64,000 nt of DNA from Ilyomonas sp963847085 (GTDB taxonomy: Bacteria; Bacteroidota; Bacteroidia; Chitinophagales; Chitinophagaceae), in the NCBI GenBank assembly GCA_963847085.1, contig CAWJYO010000005.1:62001-126000 (forward strand), given 5' to 3'. Position 1 is the stretch's first letter. Each line of letters begins with the position of its first letter. The notes under the pieces were generated by a model that ran no database searches, was not told where the DNA came from, and worked only from the letters and a program-made list of their open reading frames with translations. The translations under genes and the position numbers were made by a program. Positions 54,195-62,794 of the stretch are shown one piece after another.

Positions 54195-54812
54195 TTAACG
54201 GGCTTCCGTTTTTATGTCTTTGTTTTCAATTGTATTCCAGCTTTCAATAAGGAACCCATGCGGATTGTTATCACTGCGTGAGACATTGCGCAGGTAACCT
54301 TCGGTGATGAGCGAGCGATAGACAATACTGGTTGAACGGATGATTTTCTGAGTGGCAAAGCACCGGAAGTAATAAGGATAACTATCCATATTTATGCTAA
54401 CGCTATCTACGTCAATCCGCTGGCTGATATTGCCTGCAATGATGTTGTTATAATACCCATTCTCTTTTAAATCTTCATACTCTCGTTTGGCGCTTTCGTC
54501 TGCGAGATACAAGGCTTTTGTGATGTTTGTTTTTATCACTTTTTCATCGGGATCAAGCGTAAAGAAATATTGATGAAACGTCTTTACATGGTCTCTTGCT
54601 TCCACCGGAATATTATCTTTTCTGTCGGCTGCCATTGCTTCCAGTGCTTTCCCATTTGCGAGTACATAGATTTTGCTTTGTGTAATGGCAGCTAGCTGGT
54701 AGCTTTTAAACAGTACAAAACCACACAAGAGAAAAGAGCAAGCCACGATGACCACCGTAAACAGCCTTACATGCTGAAACGCGGTTTCTATGTTTTTCAT
54801 TTTTGTAAACAT
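54195..54812 (-). CDS. traK: Conjugative transposon protein TraK
   Basis: The 205-residue inner-membrane protein, with one N-terminal helix (~18-38), is the VirB8-like component of the type IV system. TraK-typical parts are SKIYVLANGKALEAMAADRK, NIPVEARDHVKTFHQYFFTL and YNNIIAGNISQRIDVDSVSI. It begins 2 bp after the TraJ stop, implying tight coupling. Confidence 0.9.
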   Translation of the reverse strand: MFTKMKNIETAFQHVRLFTVVIVACSFLLCGFVLFKSYQLAAITQSKIYVLANGKALEAMAADRKDNIPVEARDHVKTFHQYFFTLDPDEKVIKTNITKALYLADESAKREYEDLKENGYYNNIIAGNISQRIDVDSVSINMDSYPYYFRCFATQKIIRSTSIVYRSLITEGYLRNVSRSDNNPHGFLIESWNTIENKDIKTEAR

Positions 54813-54814
54813 GG

Positions 54815-56076
54815 TCAGTAAATTTTCTTATCGCTTGAAAGCTTGTTTTTCAAATAATGATGCGCATGGCCAAACGCTTTTCCTGCGCCATGAGCGATGC
54901 CGGAATGGGAAGGTGGTGTGCTATATCCTGCCCTTACATTCCCTGCTGCACCCATCAGGTTTTTTTCGCCCCCATTCACACGATGCATCAGTGAAGAGCC
55001 TGCCGTCATACCGCCGGTTGCTGCGCCACTTATGGCGCCTGCTGCGATGGCACTTGCTTTACTGCCCAAAGCATCGCCGCCGCCCGCATGAACGATGTAA
55101 GCTAGCAATGGAAGGAACGGTGAAGTAGCCAATGATACCGATGATGAGAAAGATGAGGTATGCCATATCGGTCTGACTGAAAAAGGTATCACCAAAGGTG
55201 TTTACCTGCTGAATATCCATTTTCAGCATATTCTCCTGTATCTTTCCCATGATGCCGCCGAAAATGTTGGCAACGGGCAGCCAGAGAAACACATTGATGT
55301 AGCGGGAAAGCCAATGGTGAAGTGTATGGCGAAAGCCATCAAATATGCTCAATCCAAAAGCAAGCGGACCCAGAATGGCAAGTATGATAAGATTGAACGT
55401 TCGGATGGTATTGATGCATAGAGAAGCCGCAGCAAACAACACCTGCAGTATCTCACTCATCCATTCTTTTATCGAGTTGCGAAAGTTGTAGGAGGCTTTT
55501 GCCATCGCAAACTTGATGTCATCGCCAATGCTTTCAAAAGTTCCTTCATCAGATGCATCTTTGCCCGGATGCGTGTATTCATACCATTTATCCTTATCTC
55601 CTTCGCCCGATTCACCCACATACATCTGGTACAGATAGCTTTGTTTGACCGCTTCTTCTTTTTGTTGTAGCAGAAAAGCAACTGCACTGTCAGAGTTCGT
55701 AACCATCGCACCCGTAGCTTCTACTGTTGGCTGCATCACACCGTTAATGATACTGATAACGGAAGGAAAGAGCATGATGGCAATCCCAATCGCAAAAGGG
55801 CCGGAAAAGAGGATAAAAGTCTATTGGCTCTGCCCTCGCCAGATGTCCCCACACCCTCATTGCCATAAAGCATAACGCTGCAAAGCCTCCAATGAGCTGC
55901 CCGATACCAATCAATTGTGAACACAGGGGTATCATCTGATTGTAGATTCCGTCCAATACATCCCGCAGACTATACAGTTCACCTGTAAAGCTGCCTCCGT
56001 TACTCTGTGCCCGGGACAGAAAAGGCAATAGCATGCCCGTTACTGCCCCAAGGGCAATTTTTACATACCGATTCAT
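54815..56076 (-). CDS. traJ: Conjugative transposon protein TraJ, two frameshifts
   Basis: TraJ is the multi-span VirB6-like inner-membrane component. Three frames together give the whole family: signal peptide and MIPLCSQLIGIGQLIGGFAA, then AIGIAIMLFPSVISIINGVM to TFGDTFFSQTDMAYLIFLII, then YIVHAGGGDALGSKASAIAA to the end. The shifts are single extra bases in short A runs at 55793-55796 and 55099-55100 (plus-strand coordinates). Removing them yields an uninterrupted ~420-residue protein. The neighbouring genes show the same kind of breaks. Confidence 0.85.
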
Positions 56077-56085
56077 AGTTTTGTT

Positions 56086-56719
56086 TTACTTGTTTACATT
56101 AAAGAGACGATTCATTTGACCTACTTCGCCTTGTTCTTTTGAACGTTGGAGAAGGAGAATAGAATTGTGGTTATTAAAACTTCGCAGGAACTGAAGCTTA
56201 TCCTGCATGTGGTCGTATATTTTATCAATACCCGTAAGCCGTTCATCATCACTCATGCGTAGCTTATTAGCGGTAAGTACCAGGGTGAGATCATCCAAAT
56301 CGTTCAGTGATTGATTGAATAGATTGCCATATACCTGACCTAAATAAACAATCTCATCAGGGTTCAGCAGACCACTTCTTTTATAAGAATGCAAGAGCCG
56401 ATTTGTATTCTTTGATAAGCTGCAACTGGTTATTGATGATTTGGGGTATTTTCCAATAGTTTCGGACCGTTGGGCTTACCAGCCACAAGCCATCTAAAAA
56501 AGCTTCATGAAGATTGAAACTTCCTTTTGAAATATCCCTGATGGTTGAATACCCTTTTGCCACCACTTCATATCCTTCCTTCATGTCTTTGAGTATCCCT
56601 TTCATTTGTGCAAGCTTTGTCCAATCCAGCAGCAACTGCTCCGCTTCATAAGATTGTGCTGATACGGTTGCTGTCGAAGCGATAACACTAACGAAAAGAA
56701 TGATTAAAGTGAGCTTCAT
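56086..56719 (-). CDS. Periplasmic conjugation protein, paralogue 3 (TerB/TraI-like), frameshifted
   Basis: The first frame has a signal peptide (LIILFVSVIASTATVSAQ) and EQLLLDWTKLAQMKGILKDM, EGYEVVAKGYSTIRDISKGS. The frame shifts near 56386 (extra base in TTCTTATAA), after which YKRSGLLNPDEIVYLGQVYG, LTANKLRMSDDERLTGIDKI and LRSFNNHNSILLLQRSK follow to the end. It shares this layout with the next two upstream genes, so the three are tandem paralogues of a secreted helical protein. Confidence 0.72.
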
Positions 56720-56727
56720 GATCTCTT

Positions 56728-57375
56728 CTATTTACCGTTGAATAATGTTTTTGTTGAAAGGATTTCCTTTTCTTCTTTTTGCCGGTTCAGCATCAGCGCC
56801 GCCACTTCGCTACTGAAGCTTTGAGCAAAAGAATTCTTATCCTTTATGTCATCGCAGACGACATTAATCCGCTTTAATCGCTCGTCATCAGAAAGCTGCA
56901 ATTGTCCGTTAGTAGTAAGCGAAACCAAATCACTTACATCGTTAGCAAAGCCATTTCAATAAAGCAGTAAAAACGGAAGAGATATATTGTATTTCATAAG
57001 CATTCAACAGTTGGTCTTTGCTTAGCCCCTTTTATACATCCTCTGTACAGCGCAAGGGTATTGTATTGCATTGCAATAATGTCAGCAATACGGGTATAAC
57101 GTTGAATGGCCGGATTGATTTGGGAGAGTGAAGAAAAGAATACCTGGTGCAGATCTGAATTCTGCATTTTTAACGTCACCAATGAGTGCAAGCCGTTGTT
57201 TGCTATGTTATACCCTTTACTTAGGTACCCTTCATATACCTGCAACGCTGCAATCTGCTGGGTGAGATATTTGATTTGCGTTTTCTTTTGTTCAAACCAT
57301 TCATCCCCCGTTTGTGCACACACACTTCCGAAACAGGATAAAACCAAAATAAAAAGCACTATCTTTCCTTTTCAT
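56728..57375 (-). CDS. Periplasmic conjugation protein, paralogue 2, frameshifted
   Basis: ATG at 57375 with the frame repaired after KRK gives a signal peptide IVLFILVLSCFGSVCAQ. The body has TQQIAALQVYEGYLSKGYNI, NNGLHSLVTLKMQNSDLHQV and ISSVFTALL, the last frame LSDDERLKRINVVCDDIKDK and VAALMLNRQKEEKEI. At least three single-base breaks separate these segments, near 57362, 57020-57030 and 56952. Family and order match paralogue 3 downstream. Confidence 0.65.
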
Positions 57376-57434
57376 AACTCACCATTTTTCAACTTCACAA
57401 AATCTGTCGTTATTCTCTTTCATGCATCTACTGC

Positions 57435-58104
57435 CTACAAGCCATACATCGCTTTCACCACTGCTATTTCATGTTCATCTTTGCTTCTTTGCAAAGAGAG
57501 CATTGCATTTTGGTTGTTAAACCGATGCAGGTCATCCCAATTTTTACTCACTCCATTCGCTACTGATTGATGATTTCGATTCTCTTGCATCACTCATCTG
57601 CGTAACAAAAGAGTTAACGACAAGCAAAAGCTGATCAACATTTTTCGCCGCTTGGTCTAACATACCGGAATACACTTGTGACATATAATTCAACTCACCC
57701 GCAGTAAAATGTTTATCGCTCCGTATCGTATGCCAGGCCCTTTTGTATTCAGCTACCAGTTGTGCCTGCTTCATTGAAATGTCCTTAACCTGATGATAAT
57801 AAGTAATCACAGATTTTACTTCGGCCAAGCCCTTGTAGTAATCGCTATACAAGTCCTTTTGCTTTTGCACCCAATCCGTTATTTCGTTCAGGTGCAACTC
57901 GCTCATGCTGTTCTCAATCACCTTCTGGGCATTCTGCAGCCAGATGGTTTGGTTTTGTAATCGCTGTACTTTGAGGTCAATCGCTTTAATAACTTTTGTT
58001 ATCGCCTGCTTGATAACATCAGCAACCAGTATCTGCGCCTGTGCACCTTGCGGAGTAAAAAATACGCATAAAGAAAGGCCGAGAACAACGATAACTTTTT
58101 GCAT
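57435..58104 (-). CDS. TraI-like periplasmic conjugation protein (paralogue 1), frameshifted
   Basis: The main frame has a signal peptide ending GAQA, a helical body with LQNQTIWLQNAQKVIENSMS and ITDWVQKQKDLYSDYYKGLA, and HFTAGELNYMSQVYSGMLDQ. Near 57580 two close indels break it; the last frame adds KNWDDLHRFNNQNAMLSLQR and ends VVKAMYGL at 57435. The family is known from Bacteroidota conjugative elements as TraI-like; its role in the channel is not defined. Confidence 0.72.
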
Positions 58105-58138
58105 AAAACCAAATGTTTAAACTCTATCAACTTTTTAC

Positions 58139-58525
58139 CTATGGATTGACTTTGGTATATTGACTACCACCCTCAAACAGCCGTCCATTGGCCGGATCAA
58201 ACGAGAATGTCTTGCCCAGCCTTTGCTCGTATAAGTTTTGCGACTCATTATTAAAAACAGCCCCGAAGGCCATTTCGGAATACTGTTGCGCAGAAAGCCG
58301 GTTCCCTTGAATTCGCCGGTAAGCTGTCCGGTTGACAATTAAGTAATTGTCACCGGACGTACGCTGAATGATTAAGGTATCACTTGCGATAACAAATTTG
58401 CTTCTCACTTCCTTGACATAAGTACCTGGTATGAAGTGTTTGATGGAGTTGCTTCGACCCGATTCGTCCGTACATCCAAAAACGACGATCAGGCAAAGAA
58501 GAAATGTTGTTCGTATATAACGCAT
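58139..58525 (-). CDS. Small lipoprotein of the conjugation operon
   Basis: The 128-residue product has a lipoprotein signal (MRYIRTTFLLCLIVVFGC). FIPGTYVKEVRSKFVIASDT, LIVNRTAYRRIQGNRLSAQQ and LGKTFSFDPANGRLFEGGSQ follow. It lies between TraG and the TraI-like gene. Bacteroidota conjugation operons commonly carry such lipoproteins here; a role in the channel is inferred. Confidence 0.7.
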   Translation of the reverse strand: MRYIRTTFLLCLIVVFGCTDESGRSNSIKHFIPGTYVKEVRSKFVIASDTLIIQRTSGDNYLIVNRTAYRRIQGNRLSAQQYSEMAFGAVFNNESQNLYEQRLGKTFSFDPANGRLFEGGSQYTKVNP

Positions 58526-58550
58526 AAATGATGTTTTAAAATGATGAAAT

Positions 58551-61007
58551 TTATTGGTGTTCCCTTTTCAAGTCAGCCACTAATTGTTTGACGCCCCGCT
58601 CCATACTTCCATACTGTTCTGCATATTCCTGCACTTTCAGTTTTTCTCTTTCTTCTGTGGTATAGGTAAAATATTCTTCCGGCGAGAGTTCATTGCGATA
58701 GACTTTCATAATCTGTCCACCGAGGTCAATAAACACTTCCCGGTATTTTTTACCAGGCTCATTGTTGCGATTAACTGACAATAAAATCGTTTTTCCTTTT
58801 TCCGATAAACCCAAAGCCGCCTGCAGCCCATCAAACTTGTTCAGGAATTTACGCATGTCCATCAGCACTTTGATATCTGCGTTATTGATGATGGCTTCTT
58901 TGATGACAGGCGAACTGATGACATCATCTAACTCCTGTGTTACCACAACAGCAATCCCGTTGAACTTCCTCACGGTCTTATATACATACTTGATGAACTC
59001 TGCCATGCCCGCTTTGGCAATGGCTTTCCAGGCTTCTTCTATCACAAGCACTTTGCGGGCACCTTTGAGTTTTCTCATTTTTGAGATAAAGAGTTCCATG
59101 ATGATGAGTGTAACTACAGGAAAGAGAATCGGATGATCTTTGATGTTATCTAATTCAAACACAATAAAGCGTTGTTGTAAAAGGTCAAGATTTTCGTTAG
59201 CATTCAACAGGTAATCAAACTCACCACCTTTATAGTAAGGTCTCAGTACATACAGGAAGTTATCAATGTCAAAGTCCTTGTCTTTTACCTTGTGCTCTTT
59301 TAACACGCTGTACATAAACACTTTGCAAGTACTCATAAAAAGTATTGAAGGAACGGAAAGACGTTTTTATGAAACAACAACCAATCATAGTAACCCTGCA
59401 AAGCATTGGAAAGGGCCACATATTCGGCGCGGTTGAAAGCTTTCATTTTCCTTTTTCCAAAGCGATACGAGCAGGGCTTTCAGGCTTTCTTTTTTCTCCG
59501 TATCCAATGCTTCACCCTCCGCAATATAAAAGGGATTGAACCGGATCGGAGATGCTTCTGTATAAGTGAAATAGTAGCCATTGAAAAGTGTACATAAGCC
59601 TTTATAGCTACCGCCAATATCAACGATTACCGCATGAGCACCGCTGTCATACAAGGAACGGGAAAGATGATTTGTAAAGACAGACTTGCCGCCCCCTGAG
59701 CCACCGACAACAATCATGTTCCTATTGGTGACAATGCCCTTTTCCATTGGCTCATCAAAGAGGTCAACATCCACAGGTCTACCCCATAGCCGTTCTGTAA
59801 GGCGGAGGGAGTAACCTGAGCTGCTTTTGTATGCGGTATCGCTGTTGAGAAAACAGGATGCTACTTCCACAAACGTTTCGATTTGATGATCTCGTGGCAG
59901 GTCTGCACCATTGCCGGGTATGCCTGCCCAAAACAGTTGCGGAGCACAAACCGTTTCTTGTTTTGGAATTGCATCTATTTGTGCAAAGGCAGCGCGAACC
60001 GTTTCTATCTGACTGTTGGCTTCTTCATCCGTTTGCGAGTGTCATCACATTCAGGTGCAAAAAGCAGGGCCTTCTGCTATCGGCTGTTAGTTCGTGCAGA
60101 TATTCATTGATTGCTTCGTTGGAAATAGCGTTCTCTCTTGAATATTGTGCAAGTGATAAAGTGCGTTTTGCTTTCCGTTCGTTGCGTCGTTTGCTTTCGG
60201 ATGCATCGCCTAAAAAGATAAAAGTGGTGGTGATGTGATTGATTGGCAAAAACAAACCAACCGGCGCAGCATAAGAGACGGGAAAAACAGTTCGATCCGT
60301 GCTGTATCCGTCATGTGTGATCCGTGAAGAACAGTAGCTGGGAAAACTATTTACATCAGCCAATGTAAAGAACTGGCAGATTTTTGTTCCTACTTTCACA
60401 CCCTCCCTGAAGTTAATATCTTTTATCAGTGGCTTGCTTTCATCATCTATTTGATAGATGTATTGTTCGATTAAACCTGCCGCCTTTTCATGACTCATGA
60501 TATCGTTATCCGTCAAACGTTCCAATACAATTCCCGCTTCTTTCATTAGCCGCGCAAATTGCGCAACCCCGCTTTCCCACGCTTGTAATGCTTCTATACT
60601 TACTGTTTGTTGAGGCACAAAAGAAGTGCGAAGCAGGTTATTGATTTTAGAAGTTGATGTTTCTCTTCTGGATGGCATGATTGTAACGCTGATGATACAG
60701 GTATGTTCCAAATAACTGCGGTCTGAAAAAATCTGGTCGCTTGCTCTTGCCAGAAAGCTTCTTTCGCCTTTTGCAATTGCACATTGTTTGCTTCTGTAAC
60801 AATCCTGTTGCACGAATACACTGTTTGAGGCAATGAATGAATGGCTTTGATTCTGGCGTCGTTCAAGGCTTCATATTCCTCATTGGATCGGGTTAAGCAT
60901 TCAGGATAAGAGACACGAAACAAAGCGGTTATATCCCCGTTCTTTGAAAGAATGCAATTGTGCTCAACCGATGCAATCGGTGTATGTTCTTCTAACCACT
61001 TTTCCAT
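58551..61007 (-). CDS. traG: Conjugation ATPase TraG (VirB4-like), four frameshifts
   Basis: TraG powers type IV secretion assembly. Segments in order: EEHTPIASVEHNCILSKNGD; after a shift near 60820, SFLARASDQIFSDRSYLEHT and MSHEKAAGLIEQYIYQIDDE; after another at ~60030, SQIETVRAAFAQIDAIPKQE and Walker A VVGGSGGGKSVFTNHLSRSL; after shifts at 59436-59438 and 59352-59353, NLDLLQQRFIVFELDNIKDH and Walker B ARKVLVIEEAWK. With the four single-base changes removed, the total (~818 codons) matches the family length. Read literally, the gene is broken. Confidence 0.85.
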
Positions 61008-61008
61008 A

Positions 61009-61323
61009 CTATTGCTGAATAAAATTCTTTCTCCGTTTACTAATAATTTGTTTGGGACTTCTCTTTTGGGCAGCCCGTTGCATCAGTCCATGTTGTCCCC
61101 ATTTATTGTTCAGCCTATAAACAAGAAAGAAAATGGAGCCACCCAGGCAAAGACCAATGGCTACACATAAGTAAGCATTGAGCCCTGAGATGTATAGGAT
61201 GCTGAACAAGACCAATACGCCCACCAGACCACCCGCCAGATACCAGATGTATTGTGCCTGCAACCCCCTGAACTCAAGTGGGCGATTGATGCCTTTATTG
61301 ATGTGATAAATGGTGTTGCTCAT
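61009..61323 (-). CDS. traF: Conjugative transposon protein TraF (DUF4133)
   Basis: The 104-residue membrane protein has two helices (residues ~28-45 and ~52-72) after the family start INKGINRPLEFRGLQAQYIW, and the ending AQKRSPKQIISKRRKNF. It is the VirB3-like component, located 1 bp upstream of TraG as usual. Confidence 0.9.
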   Translation of the reverse strand: MSNTIYHINKGINRPLEFRGLQAQYIWYLAGGLVGVLVLFSILYISGLNAYLCVAIGLCLGGSIFFLVYRLNNKWGQHGLMQRAAQKRSPKQIISKRRKNFIQQ

Positions 61324-61332
61324 GAGCTCTCT

Positions 61333-61677
61333 TTAAATGCCAAAGAATGATTTGAGTACCGTAGCCACCACGACAAGGAACACACAGGAGCCAAACCAGG
61401 CAGCCGCTGTGGAGCCTGTATCAGGATGACCGTTGCTCCATTTCTGATATACTTTTATAGCTCCTACCAACCCAACGATTGCACCAATGGCATACATCAG
61501 GTTTGCACCGGCATCAAAGTATCCTTTCACCATTGTTGTTGCCTGGTTGATGCCGGCATTGCCATCGCCCGTCTGAGCCTGTAGCCCTGAGGAAATAAGA
61601 CAGGAAGCAACAAGTGTTGTTGCCACAACAAGAATCCGCTTTCTTTTTTTCGCACTGACTCTTACATACAGTTTCAT
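61333..61677 (-). CDS. traE: Conjugative transposon protein TraE (DUF4134)
   Basis: The start MKLYVRVSAKKRKRILVVAT was chosen over 39 upstream codons. The 114-residue product has a signal-like helix, GDGNAGINQATTMVKGYFDA, YAIGAIVGLVGAIKVYQKWS and WFGSCVFLVVVATVLKSFFG, the DUF4134/TraE pattern (VirB2-like pilin position). It is followed by TraF after 9 bp. Confidence 0.9.
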   Translation of the reverse strand: MKLYVRVSAKKRKRILVVATTLVASCLISSGLQAQTGDGNAGINQATTMVKGYFDAGANLMYAIGAIVGLVGAIKVYQKWSNGHPDTGSTAAAWFGSCVFLVVVATVLKSFFGI

Positions 61678-61725
61678 ACTCACGTCTTTTATAGTTTGAT
61701 AATAAGAACCTTTACTTACCTGTTG

Positions 61726-61760
61726 CCTCTGCTCCCCTTGCCAACCAAAGGGAGCAGGAG
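61726..61760. other. Hairpin in the leader of traE
   Basis: ctgctccc and gggagcag with flanking cct/agg can pair around a short loop, 50-80 bp upstream of the traE start. It could be an attenuator or mRNA-stability element; no T run follows. Confidence 0.3.
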
Positions 61761-61846
61761 GGCAAACAGGACTCTTTCTGCATTGTTCATTCACACCGAC
61801 ACGCTTCTCTTACTCCTTTCTTCAATGCAGAGTTCATTGATGTCAT

Positions 61847-62332
61847 TCAGTCATTCCACAATGCCTGTAACTCTTCAGCACTCAAATGAATAGAACAGTA
61901 ATTTTCGCAGTACACAGCGATGAGTTGTCTTAATTCATACTTGGGTTCGCTATGATTAAGACAGGGATATTTTTGGATGATTTTTCTTAGGCTGGCAATG
62001 AGTTCCTCTTTGTTTACAGCATCTCCGGATGATGATGTATAGGCTTCGATTTCACCAGCAAACTCTTGTGCATCAGAAGCCAGATCGTCTGCATCTTCTA
62101 CCGTCTTCAATTCTTCGTCTGGCACTTCTTCGCCAAACAAATTGAGACTGCTTTGCGGTCCTGATACATCTGTACTGGAGGGAACTTCTAAAGAATCAAA
62201 CGAAAGGTTGGTTCTTTTTGCAACAAGATGCTGAAAAGTTTTGCGATAAACAATAGCAATAATGGCGTAATAAATGAGCAAGCATAGGCTTACTATCAGG
62301 GCATAATCCACCCATGTCAATGATATACTCAT
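61847..62332 (-). CDS. Hypothetical membrane-anchored protein of the conjugative element
   Basis: This 161-residue protein has one N-terminal membrane helix (YALIVSLCLLIYYAIIAIVY). An acidic, Ser-rich middle (VPDEELKTVEDADDLASDAQ) precedes a folded C-terminal part (NKEELIASLRKIIQKYPCLN, then AVYCENYCSIHLSAEELQAL). It resembles hypothetical genes that precede traE in Bacteroidota elements. No function can be assigned. Confidence 0.65.
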   Translation of the reverse strand: MSISLTWVDYALIVSLCLLIYYAIIAIVYRKTFQHLVAKRTNLSFDSLEVPSSTDVSGPQSSLNLFGEEVPDEELKTVEDADDLASDAQEFAGEIEAYTSSSGDAVNKEELIASLRKIIQKYPCLNHSEPKYELRQLIAVYCENYCSIHLSAEELQALWND

Positions 62333-62375
62333 AACTCACATTTTCTTTCTTCACAATAATTAAAGCTCAATCAAG

Positions 62376-62777
62376 CTAAGAAGAGACCGTTCGATTTCTA
62401 AACTGCAATAAATGATAAAGTAAATTCAGGAGAAGAAGACTTAAAAAAACAATCATCAGTATCAAGGGAACCGATTCCCGGAACGTATTATAGTTATAAT
62501 CGGCTCCTGGTTGTGTAAAAAACCGTATCAATGAAATGAGCATACACATGGCTCCTATGATATCTAAGAGATGTTTATAATTGGATTTGCTCACCATTGA
62601 AGACAAAAGAAGTATAATTCCAACTAGTCCAATAATAGAGTGAAACACCCCATGTACAAAGCCCAGTAGCAAAGCAAAGAAATAAAATACAGCACTGGAT
62701 TCTCCGCTGATAATGAGAAAGCAAAACAATAAGGATATTGTAACCGGATGTATAAATATTTGCATGACTGTTTTCAT
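62376..62777 (-). CDS. Hypothetical four-helix membrane protein
   Basis: Start MKTVMQIFIHPVTISLLFCF was preferred to an upstream one because it removes overlap with the next gene. The 133-residue protein has about four hydrophobic segments and short loops. No family is recognised. It lies immediately downstream of the secreted papain-like protein on the same strand and could be cotranscribed with it. Confidence 0.6.
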   Translation of the reverse strand: MKTVMQIFIHPVTISLLFCFLIISGESSAVFYFFALLLGFVHGVFHSIIGLVGIILLLSSMVSKSNYKHLLDIIGAMCMLISLIRFFTQPGADYNYNTFRESVPLILMIVFLSLLLLNLLYHLLQFRNRTVSS

Positions 62778-62794
62778 AAAATCGATTTTAGTAT

